Notes under the pieces: generated by a model | The model's database searches: none | What the model was told of the DNA's origin: nothing | What the model saw: the letters and a program-made list of their open reading frames with translations, nothing else | Part shown: positions 1-8,834 of the stretch, one piece after another | Layout: every line of letters starts with the position of its first letter | Position numbering within the stretch: position 1 is the stretch's first letter | Translations under genes and position numbers: made by a program | NCBI GenBank assembly: GCA_946616305.1 | Contig: CAMOIV010000002.1 | Location: 1-54,523 of the forward strand | Direction: 5' to 3' | Source: an uncultured Lachnospiraceae bacterium | GTDB taxonomy: Bacteria; Bacillota; Clostridia; Lachnospirales; Lachnospiraceae | DNA length: 54,523 nucleotides

Positions 1-15
1 GGGCACGGGGCACGG

Positions 16-50
16 GGGCGCAGAGCACAGAACACAACAGGGCGCAGAGC
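16..50. repeat. 11-bp direct repeat at window edge
   Basis: The 11-mer GGGCGCAGAGC occurs at 16-26 and again at 40-50 inside a G-rich, repetitive stretch (1-55). It lies upstream of the DNA glycosylase gene. No function can be read from it, and the stretch may continue beyond the window. Confidence 0.5.
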
Positions 51-133
51 CGGCCGGAGTATTTATTCCCCGATACAGCGTTCGAAAGATAACGGACCAA
101 ATGTTATATGGCTTATACAGGAGAGAGAAAACC

Positions 134-937
134 ATGGAGATATCATCACGTAATCTTAACCTCAGGCAGATCACCGACAGCGGGCAGTGCTTCAGGATGG
201 TGATGGAAGGAGAGGACAGGGCCTTCGTTACCGCTTACGGCAGAAGACTTACGATAGAGGACAAGGGGGAGGGACGCTTTGATTTTTCCTGCAGCAGTAA
301 GGAGTATGAAAGCATCTGGAGATCTTATTTTGATATGGATACGGATTACTCTGAGTATATAGGGGCCATAGACAGGAAGGACGGATTCCTGATGAAGGCG
401 GCTGAATACGGAGAGGGTATCCGCATTCTGAGGCAGGAACCCTTTGAGACTCTTATAAGCTTTATAATCTCACAAAGAAAAAATATCCCCGCCATAAGAT
501 CATCGGTGGAGAGATTATGCAGGCTTGCCGGGAATAAAATATCTGGCGATATCTATGCTTTTCCGAAGCCTGAGGCAATATGTGCACTTTCTGACGAGGA
601 ACTGTCAGGATGCTCTTTGGGATACAGGACTGAGTATGTAAGAGAAGCGGCAGAGGGGGTATCCTCCGGCAGGATAGACCTTGATGGGTATTACAGTCTT
701 TCCGACGACGAACTAATGGAAGAACTGATGTCCATAAAGGGAGTGGGGCGCAAGGTCGCAAACTGCGTTATGCTTTTTGCTTACCACAGGATAGGAGCCT
801 TTCCGGTAGACGTATGGATCGAAAGGATCGTCGACAGGTATTACGAAGGTCGTTTCCCCGCGGAGAAGTATGAAGGCTTTGCAGGCGTAATGCAGCAATA
901 CATGTTCTTTTACGGGCGTGGAGCAAACCGGGAATGA
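134..937 (+). CDS. ogg: OGG1-type 8-oxoguanine DNA glycosylase/AP lyase
   Basis: Base-excision repair enzyme expected to remove 8-oxoguanine from DNA and nick the abasic site. The 267-residue protein has an OGG-like N-terminal beta domain followed by a helix-hairpin-helix GPD domain. The hairpin reads SIKGVGRKVANC and contains the Schiff-base lysine (about K207); it is followed by PVDV with the conserved Asp (about D226), the same K...VD spacing as human OGG1 K249/D268. I chose the ATG at 134 because AGGAG lies about 10 bases upstream; an in-frame ATG at 101 has no such site. It stands alone and converges on the L,D-transpeptidase gene. The 216 bases between them show no clear terminator. Confidence 0.88.
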   Translation: MEISSRNLNLRQITDSGQCFRMVMEGEDRAFVTAYGRRLTIEDKGEGRFDFSCSSKEYESIWRSYFDMDTDYSEYIGAIDRKDGFLMKAAEYGEGIRILRQEPFETLISFIISQRKNIPAIRSSVERLCRLAGNKISGDIYAFPKPEAICALSDEELSGCSLGYRTEYVREAAEGVSSGRIDLDGYYSLSDDELMEELMSIKGVGRKVANCVMLFAYHRIGAFPVDVWIERIVDRYYEGRFPAEKYEGFAGVMQQYMFFYGRGANRE

Positions 938-1153
938 TTTGGCATATCGCCTGTTATCTAAGATCTCACGTCATTGGAAATCCGCATTCATGCAAGGTGC
1001 CGGTATACACGGATCTACACTGAATAAGATAAGATCGGGATAAATGGCCGCACAATACCTTACCCTGTAAAACAGAGTCATGACCACGGCAGAGCAGTAC
1101 GATGTACGCCTTCAGATGCTTTCTGACGCGGCAGTCTATGAACTTTCAGGGGA

Positions 1154-2026
1154 TCACATATGGATCGATACGATGGTTCCTACAGGAGCTGTAGCATAGA
1201 GTGCAGCAGCTGTTGCCTTGGGCAGGTTAACGCAACCGTGAGATCCGTTGTGCTGATAGATGGTTCCTCCGAATGAACCTCTCCAGCTTGCATCATGCAG
1301 ACCATAGTTGCCTGTGAAAGGCATCCAATAGGTAACATATGCAGAGTAGTTAGGACCGCGCAGTGTACGTCCCATCTGCTTACCATAGATCTGGTAAGTA
1401 CCAAGGGGTGTATCGTGATGTGCAGAAGAATTACCCGTAACGATGTCGGACACTATGGAAGGTGTACCGTTCACATAGTAGGTAAGCTTCTGTGAAGAAA
1501 TATTGATATCGATGTAAGTCTGTCCTGCTGCCTGAGCTTCTGCTACAGGCTCTGCAGGTGCTTCCGAGATAGCGGTATCAACCGGTGCAGGAGTCTCGAC
1601 AACTGCAACTGCTTCGGGAGCGGGAACTGCTGCAACCGTCACAGAGGGAACGTGAGCGGGATCAACAGTACCAAGAGTTATTAAAGTTGTGAGGTAGTTT
1701 ACTTCATTTGCCTGATTGAGAGAAGTCTGTCCGGGAACATCATACATGAGAGCAAGTGCCGATACGAAATTGCAGATAGCGCCCTGATCGGGAAGGAAAT
1801 TGCCTGCCGCATCAACTGCGAAGGTTCCGTCTGCATTCTTCTGAAGAAGAGATGTCATGGCATTGGCATCCACATTGAAATGAGCCTGGGCACCTGCCGG
1901 TATCTGATATGAACTGAAATCATATACAACAGAGGCCACGCCCTGAGCTTTTACTTCCTCCTGCGGAATAAGTACAGCTGCAAAAATCAACAGTGCTGAT
2001 GCTAATGTCATTAAAACCTTTCTCAT
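1154..2026 (-). CDS. Secreted L,D-transpeptidase (YkuD domain)
   Basis: Cell-wall enzyme expected to form 3-3 peptidoglycan cross-links or attach proteins outside the membrane. The 290-residue protein starts with a signal peptide (MRKVLMTLASALLIFAAVL, ending near VKAQG), followed by about 130 residues of unassigned sequence with an Ala/Pro/Val/Glu-rich linker. The C-terminal YkuD catalytic domain runs from about residue 168. Its active-site motif SHGCVNLP places the nucleophile at about Cys265 with His263, and the upstream His of GLHDA is also conserved. AGGGAGA precedes the ATG. It is a single gene divergent from the suf operon, so the two share the 229-base intergenic region. Confidence 0.92.
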   Translation of the reverse strand: MRKVLMTLASALLIFAAVLIPQEEVKAQGVASVVYDFSSYQIPAGAQAHFNVDANAMTSLLQKNADGTFAVDAAGNFLPDQGAICNFVSALALMYDVPGQTSLNQANEVNYLTTLITLGTVDPAHVPSVTVAAVPAPEAVAVVETPAPVDTAISEAPAEPVAEAQAAGQTYIDINISSQKLTYYVNGTPSIVSDIVTGNSSAHHDTPLGTYQIYGKQMGRTLRGPNYSAYVTYWMPFTGNYGLHDASWRGSFGGTIYQHNGSHGCVNLPKATAAALYATAPVGTIVSIHM

Positions 2027-2080
2027 GATGTTCTCCCTCTACGCTCACAAAGAAAATTTGAGTTACATAAAACACTACAT

Positions 2081-2110
2081 ATTATAGAAGAAAACATACC
2101 GGTTGCACAA
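2081..2110 (-). promoter_or_regulatory. Predicted promoter of the L,D-transpeptidase gene
   Basis: On the minus strand TTGTGC (2105-2110) is followed by an 18-base spacer and a perfect TATAAT (2081-2086), 55 bases before the start codon. A perfect palindrome, GGTTG-CA-CAACC (2101-2112), covers the -35 box and could be an operator. Confidence 0.55.
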
Positions 2111-2167
2111 CCACTAGATATGGTATAAAAAAAATTTTGGGTTATATATACAGATTTCAACCTGATG

Positions 2168-2197
2168 GTGACAAGTCGATTGTTAAAATAGTATAAT
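2168..2197 (+). promoter_or_regulatory. Predicted promoter of the suf operon
   Basis: GTGACA (2168-2173), an 18-base spacer and TATAAT (2192-2197) lie 58 bases before sufC. An inverted repeat TGATC-ACAG-GATCA (2213-2226) sits just after the expected transcription start and may be a regulator site or leader hairpin. Confidence 0.6.
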
Positions 2198-2255
2198 CCA
2201 AAAGTATCATTTTGATCACAGGATCATAAGATAAGGATAAGAGGAGTAAAACATC

Positions 2256-2996
2256 ATGGCATTACTTGAGATAAAAGATCTTTGCGTTTCCGTTGAGGAT
2301 ACGGAGATCCTGAAGCACATCAACATGAGCATCGGCAAAGGAGAGACCCACGTACTTATGGGGCCCAACGGTGCAGGGAAATCGACATTGGGAAATGCTC
2401 TTATGGGTAATCCGGCATATACCATAACGAGTGGTAGTATTTATTTCATGGGACTCGATATCAAGGAGGATTCTCCCGATAAGAGGGCCAAGGCAGGGAT
2501 GTTCATGTCATTCCAGAATCCTCTTGAGGTGCCGGGGATAACCCTTTCCTCCTTCATAAGAAATGCGATCATGCAGAAGACAGGAGAGAAGATCAAATTC
2601 TCCCAGTACCGCAAGGAACTGGCAGCGAACATGGAGATCCTGAATTTTGAGGAGAGCTATAAGGACAGGGATCTGAACGTGGGCTTCTCGGGAGGCGAGA
2701 AGAAAAAGGCGGAGATACTTCAGCTGCTTATGTTAAAGCCTGCATTTGCCATCCTTGACGAAACTGATTCGGGGCTTGATGTGGATGCTGTAAGGACTGT
2801 ATCCGCAGGCATAGAGGAATACCAGAAGAATGAAGACGGAGCACTGCTCATAATAACTCACAGCACCAGGATACTTGATTCCCTTCATGTGGATCATACC
2901 CATGTGATAGTAAAGGGAGAGATAGTGGCCAGCGGAGATGCTTCCCTTGTGGATGAGATAAATGAGCACGGCTTCGAGAAGTACATAAACGAATAA
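2256..2996 (+). CDS. sufC: Fe-S cluster assembly ATPase SufC
   Basis: ABC-type ATPase of the SufBCD scaffold, which builds iron-sulfur clusters in the cytoplasm. The 246-residue protein has a Walker A motif GPNGAGKST near residue 35, a signature motif read as GFSGGEKKK, and Walker B AILDETDSGLD, the ETDSGLD form being typical of SufC rather than of transport ABC proteins. Length matches the family. GAGGAG lies 9 bases before the ATG. It is the first gene of a five-gene operon in the order C-B-D-S-U, with a predicted promoter directly upstream. Confidence 0.97.
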   Translation: MALLEIKDLCVSVEDTEILKHINMSIGKGETHVLMGPNGAGKSTLGNALMGNPAYTITSGSIYFMGLDIKEDSPDKRAKAGMFMSFQNPLEVPGITLSSFIRNAIMQKTGEKIKFSQYRKELAANMEILNFEESYKDRDLNVGFSGGEKKKAEILQLLMLKPAFAILDETDSGLDVDAVRTVSAGIEEYQKNEDGALLIITHSTRILDSLHVDHTHVIVKGEIVASGDASLVDEINEHGFEKYINE

Positions 2997-3024
2997 CACA
3001 AGTTGTGATTAACAGGATAAAGAC

Positions 3025-4440
3025 ATGGAAAAAGAAAGAACACAGGTAGATGACATAGACAGAAGCCTGTATGACTTCAGGTATGAGGAAAAGGACGAGG
3101 ATTTCTACAGAGTCAAGGAAGGCCTCACTCCTGAAATCGTGCGGGAGATATCCAGGGAGAAGAATGATCCGGACTGGATGCTGGATTTCAGGCTTAAGAG
3201 TCTTGAGATATATGATTCACTGAAGGTACCTGACTGGGGACCGGATATATCGGGCCTTAACATGGACGACATCGTGACCTACGTAAGGCATAAGACCAAG
3301 ATGCAGGCTACATGGGATGAGGTGCCGCAGGATATCAAGGATACATTTGAAAAGCTGGGTATACCGGAGGCTGAGAGGACCTCTCTTGCCGGAGTGGGAG
3401 CCCAGTATGATTCGGAGCTTGTATATCACAATGTCAAGGAGGAAGTGCTTGCACAGGGAGTGATATATACCGATATGGAGTCGGCTCTTAACGGTGAGTA
3501 CGAGGATATGGTGAGAGAGCATTTCATGAAGCTGGTACCGCCTACGGATCATAAGTTCGCAGCCCTCCACGGTGCGGTGTGGTCAGGAGGATCCTTTGTG
3601 TACGTGCCTCCGGGAGTTAAGGTCGAGATCCCGCTGCAGTCTTATTTCAGACTCAATGCCGCAGGCGCGGGACAGTTTGAGCATACACTGATCATAGTTT
3701 CGGAGGGGGCAGATCTCCATTTCATAGAGGGCTGTTCGGCTCCGAAGTATAATGTGGCCAATCTCCACGCAGGCTGCGTTGAGCTTTTCGTCGGTAAGAA
3801 TGCGAGATTACGCTATTCCACCATAGAGAACTGGTCGAAGAATATGTATAATCTCAATACGAAACGCGCGTTATGCGAAGAGGGCTCCACCATGGAGTGG
3901 GTTTCGGGCTCCTTCGGATCTCACGTTTCCTATCTTTATCCCATGACCATACTTAAGGGTAATGATTCCCATTGCGAATTTACGGGGATAACCTTTGCGG
4001 GGGCCGGACAGAACCTGGATACCGGTGCCAAGATGGTCCATGTGGGAGAGAGGACATCCTCTTTCATCAATACGAAATCCATATCCAAGAGCGGAGGGGA
4101 GAGTACCTACAGGAGCGCAGTGGTGATCCAAAACACAGCAAAGGATTCCAAGGCCTCAGTTTCGTGTACTTCTCTGATGCTTGATGACAGATCGAGATCC
4201 GATACGATCCCGGCTATGGACATAAGGACGAATCAGGCCGATGTGGGACATGAGGCCAAGATCGGAAGGATATCCGATGATGCGGTTTTCTACCTCATGA
4301 GCAGAGGTATATCCGAAGAGGATGCAAAGGCTATGATCGTATCCGGATTTGCCGATAATGTCTCAAAGGAACTGCCTTTGGAGTACGCTGTGGAGATGAA
4401 CAACCTGATACAGCTGGAGATGAAAGGAGCGATAGGATGA
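3025..4440 (+). CDS. sufB: Fe-S cluster scaffold protein SufB
   Basis: Scaffold subunit that works with SufC and SufD to assemble Fe-S clusters. The 471-residue protein has the usual length and the right-handed beta-helix core region. Conserved stretches include VWSGGSFVYVPPGV and, near the C-terminus, the segment containing VGHEAKIGRISDDAVFYLMS with the family's SRGISEEDA helix. AGGA stands 7 bases before the ATG. Its stop overlaps the sufD start, so SufB and SufD are likely translated together. Confidence 0.97.
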   Translation: MEKERTQVDDIDRSLYDFRYEEKDEDFYRVKEGLTPEIVREISREKNDPDWMLDFRLKSLEIYDSLKVPDWGPDISGLNMDDIVTYVRHKTKMQATWDEVPQDIKDTFEKLGIPEAERTSLAGVGAQYDSELVYHNVKEEVLAQGVIYTDMESALNGEYEDMVREHFMKLVPPTDHKFAALHGAVWSGGSFVYVPPGVKVEIPLQSYFRLNAAGAGQFEHTLIIVSEGADLHFIEGCSAPKYNVANLHAGCVELFVGKNARLRYSTIENWSKNMYNLNTKRALCEEGSTMEWVSGSFGSHVSYLYPMTILKGNDSHCEFTGITFAGAGQNLDTGAKMVHVGERTSSFINTKSISKSGGESTYRSAVVIQNTAKDSKASVSCTSLMLDDRSRSDTIPAMDIRTNQADVGHEAKIGRISDDAVFYLMSRGISEEDAKAMIVSGFADNVSKELPLEYAVEMNNLIQLEMKGAIG

Positions 4441-5534
4441 TGAGGATAAATAAGATCAAGTCGCCCACCTGGAATTTCCTTAAGATAAATGACACATGTT
4501 ACGATGAAAAGATCACCCTGAACGGGAGCGGAAGGGCAGTGGTTGAAAAGATCCCTGCCGGAGTGATAATAGGGAATGAGTCCTGCGAGGGCTGCAAAGG
4601 CTGCGATATAGCGGATACCGGCAGCGTAAGGGCAGTAAAATGCGGAATGGGAGAGGAGGCGGATGCTTTCTTCCTCAAGGCAAGTAAGGAATCCCTTATG
4701 ATCAGAGCAAAGGCCGGAAGAAGGATCACAGAGCCAGTGAATATCCGTTATATCATGGAAAACGGTGATTCCAATGCAGACAGGGTGGAGATCATAGCCG
4801 AGGAGGGCAGTGAGCTGGTTGTGATCATGGATTATTCCTCCATCAAGTACAGTGCCGGCGGCTTTCTTGGCATACAGACCAGGATACATCTGGCAAAAGG
4901 GGCCAGACTTCATCTTGTAAAGGTGAACCTTCTGGGAACCGGATTTACCTGCATGGACGACATCGGAGTAGCGGCAGAGGATGATGCAGGATTTGAACTT
5001 ACCAAGCTGGAGCTTGGGAGCGGTAAATGCTATACAGGAGTTATGGTTGACCTTAAGGGGCGAAAGTCCTCATTCAAGGGAGATGTGGGATATCTGTGTC
5101 TTGAAGACAAGCTTCTGGATATGAATTATCATATCTCTCATCACGGCAGAAAGACAGTATCCGATCTGCAGGTCAAGGGTGCCTTAAGGGATGATTCGCA
5201 AAAGACGTTCAAGGGCGTCATAGATCTTATTCACGGCGGGAAACAGGCTTCGGGAAACGAGCTGGAGGATGTGCTTTTGCTGTCGGATAATGTGGTGAAT
5301 AAGACCTTGCCTGTCATACTCTGTGACGAGGATGATGTGGAGGGAGCCCACGGTGCCACCATAGGAAGGCTTTCTTCGGACATGAAGTTTTATATGCAGA
5401 CAAGGGGATTTACGGAGCACGAGGCTGAGCTTACGGTGACAAAGGCCAAGCTTAATTCCGTCAGGAATCTTATCCCGGATGATAATATACACGGACGTAT
5501 ACAGTATTTTATGGAGGAGGCTTTTAAGGAATGA
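4437..5534 (+). CDS. sufD: Fe-S cluster scaffold protein SufD
   Basis: Partner of SufB in the SufBC2D scaffold. The 365-residue protein is shorter than SufB but shares its C-terminal beta-helix and tail, seen in EGAHGATIGRLSSDMKFYMQ and TRGFTEHEAELTVTKA. The N-terminal third is poorly conserved, as usual for Clostridial SufD. The start ATG overlaps the sufB stop; a second in-frame ATG three bases later is equally possible. The assignment over a second SufB copy rests on shorter length and position between sufB and sufS. Confidence 0.93.
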   Translation: MMRINKIKSPTWNFLKINDTCYDEKITLNGSGRAVVEKIPAGVIIGNESCEGCKGCDIADTGSVRAVKCGMGEEADAFFLKASKESLMIRAKAGRRITEPVNIRYIMENGDSNADRVEIIAEEGSELVVIMDYSSIKYSAGGFLGIQTRIHLAKGARLHLVKVNLLGTGFTCMDDIGVAAEDDAGFELTKLELGSGKCYTGVMVDLKGRKSSFKGDVGYLCLEDKLLDMNYHISHHGRKTVSDLQVKGALRDDSQKTFKGVIDLIHGGKQASGNELEDVLLLSDNVVNKTLPVILCDEDDVEGAHGATIGRLSSDMKFYMQTRGFTEHEAELTVTKAKLNSVRNLIPDDNIHGRIQYFMEEAFKE

Positions 5535-6745
5535 GCAATATCTTAAAGAAGGACTTTCCGGTGTTTGAAAAAGCTCCCTGCGTATATCTGGATTCTGCAG
5601 CTACAGCACAAAGACCCTATGTGGTCATAGATGCCGTAAAGGAGTTCTATGAGACGATGAACGCCAATCCTCTTAGAGGGTTGTATGAACTCTCCATGGC
5701 GGCGACACAGGCTTATGAAGAGGCCAGAGAGTGTGTGGCGGACTTTATAGGAGCCGGGAGCCCGGGTGAGATCATATTTACCAGGAATGCAACAGAGTCT
5801 CTTAACCTGGTGGCATACAGCTATGCTCTTAATTTCCTCAAAGAAGGAGATGAAATAGTAACAACAGTTATGGAACATCACTCCAATATGCTGCCGTGGC
5901 AGATGGCAGCAGAAAAGATCGGAGCGAAGCTTATCTATCTGGAACCCGGGGAGGATGGTACCATAACCGAGGAGGAGATGGATAGGAAGATATCTCCGAA
6001 ATGTAAGCTGATAGCTGCAGCTCATGTGTCGAATGTCCTGGGATGCATAAATCCCATAAAGGAGCTGGCGGACAGAGTACATAAGAACGGCGGCGTGATG
6101 GTGGTTGACGGTGCCCAGTCGGTTCCGCACATGGAGGTGGATGTCAAAGAGCTGGGAGCTGATTTCCTTGCCTTTTCGGGACATAAGCTCATGGGGCCTT
6201 TCGGTATAGGAGTTCTGTGGGCAAAACGTGAGCTGCTTGAAGCCATGCCTCCTTTCCTAAGAGGCGGCGAGATGATAGAGTATGTGTCACTTGATGGTGC
6301 GACCTGGGCTGAGCTGCCTCATAAATTCGAAGCCGGGACAGTCAATCCTTCGGGAGCCTATGGTCTCATGAAGGCTATAGGATACCTTAAGGATGTAGGC
6401 TTTGACAGGATAAGGAAGATAGAGGATGAGCTTACCGCCCGTATATTTGACGCCTTCTCGGAAATGGAGTATATCCATATATTGGGATCCGATGATCCGA
6501 AGAAGCACACGGGGATCGTATCCTTTACCATAGACGGGGTCCATCCTCATGATATATCGTCGATCCTTGACTCCGAAAATGTTGATATAAGGGCAGGACA
6601 TCATTGCGCTCAGCCGCTTATGGAGTATCTGGGTGTGATGAACACGGCCAGGGCTTCCTTATATCTTTACAATGACGAAGAAGATGTGGATGCATTCGTA
6701 AATATGATAAGAAAAGTCAGAGGGATCATGGGATATGAGTCTTAA
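5531..6745 (+). CDS. sufS: Cysteine desulfurase SufS
   Basis: Pyridoxal-phosphate enzyme that takes sulfur from cysteine and passes it to SufU. The 404-residue protein carries the PLP lysine in FSGHKLMGPFGIG, the cofactor-contacting VVDGAQSVPHM, and the catalytic cysteine in AGHHCAQPLM (about Cys359), the group II (SufS/CsdA) context. Length matches the family. Its ATG overlaps the sufD stop (ATGA), and its end overlaps sufU by 11 bases. Confidence 0.97.
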   Translation: MSNILKKDFPVFEKAPCVYLDSAATAQRPYVVIDAVKEFYETMNANPLRGLYELSMAATQAYEEARECVADFIGAGSPGEIIFTRNATESLNLVAYSYALNFLKEGDEIVTTVMEHHSNMLPWQMAAEKIGAKLIYLEPGEDGTITEEEMDRKISPKCKLIAAAHVSNVLGCINPIKELADRVHKNGGVMVVDGAQSVPHMEVDVKELGADFLAFSGHKLMGPFGIGVLWAKRELLEAMPPFLRGGEMIEYVSLDGATWAELPHKFEAGTVNPSGAYGLMKAIGYLKDVGFDRIRKIEDELTARIFDAFSEMEYIHILGSDDPKKHTGIVSFTIDGVHPHDISSILDSENVDIRAGHHCAQPLMEYLGVMNTARASLYLYNDEEDVDAFVNMIRKVRGIMGYES

Positions 6746-7169
6746 TATATACGGAGAGATACTGAACGAGCATAATATACGGCCTACTCACAAGGGAAAC
6801 ATAGCAGATGCTACCATAAGGCTTGAGGGCAAGAATCCTACCTGCGGTGATGATATATATCTGGAGCTTAAAGTAGGAGAGGACGGCACTATAGAGGACG
6901 GTGCCTTTAACGGTTCCGGATGTGCCATATCCCAGGCCTCCGTTGATATCATGATCGACCTGATCATAGGGGAATCAAAGGAGCGGGCTTTGGAGCTGTG
7001 TGAGAAGTTCATGAAGATGATCCGAGGGGAGGCCTCCCCGGAGGATCTGGATGAGCTGGATGAAGCAGCTGCCCTGAAGGATATCTCACATATGCCGGCC
7101 AGAGTAAAATGCGCAGTGCTCGGATGGCACACAATGGAAGAAATGCTTAAAAAAACAGATGACCTTTGA
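6735..7169 (+). CDS. sufU: Zinc-dependent sulfurtransferase SufU
   Basis: SufU accepts persulfide sulfur from SufS and delivers it to SufBCD; it replaces SufE in Firmicutes. The 144-residue protein keeps the zinc/sulfur-transfer residues: PTCGDD gives Cys37 and Asp39, GSGCAIS gives Cys63, and VKCAVLGW gives Cys126. The start lies inside sufS. The last five codons and the stop form the left arm of the operon terminator. Confidence 0.95.
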   Translation: MSLNIYGEILNEHNIRPTHKGNIADATIRLEGKNPTCGDDIYLELKVGEDGTIEDGAFNGSGCAISQASVDIMIDLIIGESKERALELCEKFMKMIRGEASPEDLDELDEAAALKDISHMPARVKCAVLGWHTMEEMLKKTDDL

Positions 7170-7183
7170 AGGTCATCTGTTTT
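7153..7183. terminator. Two-way terminator between suf operon and FliD-like gene
   Basis: A perfect 14-bp stem (7153-7166 with 7169-7182) is flanked by A-rich sequence on the left and TTT on the right, so it can act on both strands. The left arm includes the last codons of sufU, and the convergent gene on the minus strand stops at 7206. Confidence 0.85.
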
Positions 7184-7205
7184 ACAGTATTCTGTCATAT
7201 ATCCG

Positions 7206-7937
7206 TCAGACTTCGGAATTGAAAATGCTGGATAAGGACGATGATCCCGAATTATGAGAGCCGGTTGCATCGTAACTGCTGTATTTCGAGGACATACTTT
7301 CTGCAAGGGAGGATATGAGGCTTGCCTTATTCTCCACTACGGAAGCATATGAACCGGATCCTGTGAAAAGAGTCTTTATGGTGCCGATTGATGCCTTCTT
7401 GAACTTATCCTCATCTATCGTTAACTGTCCCTCATTACCATCGGAAGTATCCGATGTGATGCCTACCTGTGAGAGGAGATTGGCATTGGTACTTGTGGTC
7501 TTGATGAGAGAAAGAGCTTTCTTGGCCATGGACGAACCGTCATCATATGATGCTGCATTCTTTACGGTGGAATTGTAATTATCTATAAAGCTCTTAACCT
7601 TCTCATATATCTTGTCCATGTCATAGGAAGAGCTCTCCTTTGTGCCGTCTGAATAAGTGACCTCAAAATCACCCTTTCCGTAGAGGGCGGGATCGCTTAC
7701 TGCAGATGCAGCATCCTTAAGGGAGGATGCATAATTCTTAAGCCTTGAGTTCTTTGAGTTTGCAGCTTTGACCTCATCGGAATCGGTCTCGTTCTGCTTC
7801 TTGTAATAAGCCTTCAGGAGCTTTCCATAACTCCCGTTTTTGATACTTGCGTAATCACTCAGAACACCGGAAAGACCGGCTGACTGTGTGGTATTGGCAG
7901 TGCTTCCGAAGAAATTTGAAAAATCTATAGATGACAT
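7206..7937 (-). CDS. Orphan FliD-like (flagellar cap-related) protein
   Basis: The 243-residue protein has no signal peptide or membrane segment and is very rich in Ser, Asn and Lys. The C-terminal half resembles the end of flagellar hook-associated protein 2 (FliD): LSQVGITSDTSDGNEGQLTI, then DEDKFKKAS and a FTGSGSYASVV-like segment. The filament-cap-sized upstream part of FliD (usually 450 residues or more in total) is absent. AAGGAGA precedes the ATG. No other flagellar gene is in the window, so a role outside the flagellum, or as a secreted or adhesive protein using a flagellar-type route, is possible. The match is from recalled motif similarity only. Confidence 0.6.
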   Translation of the reverse strand: MSSIDFSNFFGSTANTTQSAGLSGVLSDYASIKNGSYGKLLKAYYKKQNETDSDEVKAANSKNSRLKNYASSLKDAASAVSDPALYGKGDFEVTYSDGTKESSSYDMDKIYEKVKSFIDNYNSTVKNAASYDDGSSMAKKALSLIKTTSTNANLLSQVGITSDTSDGNEGQLTIDEDKFKKASIGTIKTLFTGSGSYASVVENKASLISSLAESMSSKYSSYDATGSHNSGSSSLSSIFNSEV

Positions 7938-8023
7938 AGTGCTATCTCCTTATATCTGAACGTACTTCCGTGTACAACATCCTACATATTCATTATCGGC
8001 ATATATGGGGAAAAAAGCAACCC

Positions 8024-8530
8024 TCATTTTCCGAGATAAAACGTGGTCTTAAAGACCTCGGGCTTCATGTCGGAGATCTGAAATGTCAGTGTATCGACAC
8101 CTGATACATTTGAGAGGGCAAGATCGATGGAGTTTATCTCATTCTTAAACTGAGAGGGGGTAAGTCCTTCTTTCAATTCGTATATGAAATCAACGCACTC
8201 AAAGCCATGCCTTTCGGAATAATACTTCCTTAAGGTCATCTTTGATATGACGGTTCCGTAACGGGTCGATAAAAAATCGGACGCTATTTTTGCGTACTTT
8301 TCGGCGGAATCATCGTCTTCAGCCATTATGACGGGAAGGCGGGATCTTTTATCTGCCCGCCCTTTTTTCTTTTCTTTTTTCTTTTCCGCCTTGCTGTGTT
8401 TGGTTTTCTTCCTGACCTTGACCCTTTTGTTATCTGCCGGGGCTTCTCCCTTCATAAGATACCTGAAGAGCAGGAGCATCAACAGTATGAAGGCAGCTGC
8501 TATCAAAATCGGGATAATGTAATCATTCAT
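8024..8530 (-). CDS. Membrane-anchored protein of unknown function
   Basis: I do not recognise a family. The 168-residue protein has an N-terminal membrane segment (about residues 5-26, IIPILIAAAFILLMLLLF), a highly basic Lys/Arg linker (about 32-64, with repeated KKK blocks), and a soluble domain of about 95 residues predicted to be mixed alpha/beta. N-terminal anchor followed at once by a basic stretch suggests the soluble part stays in the cytoplasm. The ribosome site is weak. The gene for a 22-residue acidic peptide lies 48 bases upstream on the same strand and may be co-transcribed. Confidence 0.7.
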   Translation of the reverse strand: MNDYIIPILIAAAFILLMLLLFRYLMKGEAPADNKRVKVRKKTKHSKAEKKKEKKKGRADKRSRLPVIMAEDDDSAEKYAKIASDFLSTRYGTVISKMTLRKYYSERHGFECVDFIYELKEGLTPSQFKNEINSIDLALSNVSGVDTLTFQISDMKPEVFKTTFYLGK

Positions 8531-8578
8531 ATTTCAGGTAGACCGTCCTTACCGCCTGCGGGGACCATTCCGAGGTGA

Positions 8579-8647
8579 TCAATCCTCATCGTCCCCTTCA
8601 TCTTCATCTTCATTGCCCTCTGAAATGACATTCAGGTGATATGCCAT
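8579..8647 (-). CDS. Possible 22-residue acidic peptide
   Basis: A minus-strand reading frame begins MAYHLNVISEGN and ends in a run of Glu and Asp (10 of the last 11 residues are acidic apart from one Gly). GAGG lies about 9 bases before the ATG. It precedes the membrane-anchored protein gene by 48 bases. It may be a real small protein, or a leader whose translation affects the next gene. Only the start context and position support it. Confidence 0.35.
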   Translation of the reverse strand: MAYHLNVISEGNEDEDEGDDED

Positions 8648-8770
8648 TTTTCTTTTCCTCGTTTGTATATAAAAGATCAACTATACATCACAGTATATCA
8701 TAATCCTATAAAACCATTACTGCTTGCTTTTTATATACCTATATACGTATTATGATAACGTCAGGCTATG

Positions 8771-8799
8771 TTGATTAAGGGCATAACATGTATTATTAT
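8771..8799 (+). promoter_or_regulatory. Predicted promoter of the receiver-domain gene
   Basis: TTGATT (8771-8776), a 17-base spacer and TATTAT (8794-8799), 36 bases before the start codon. Confidence 0.55.
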
Positions 8800-8834
8800 A
8801 AATATATACAAAATATCAGTTTTAAGGAGGGTCT

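Noticed and set aside
1080-1199. 39-codon plus-strand frame between the glycosylase and the L,D-transpeptidase
   Set aside because: It overlaps the end of the transpeptidase gene and has no ribosome site.
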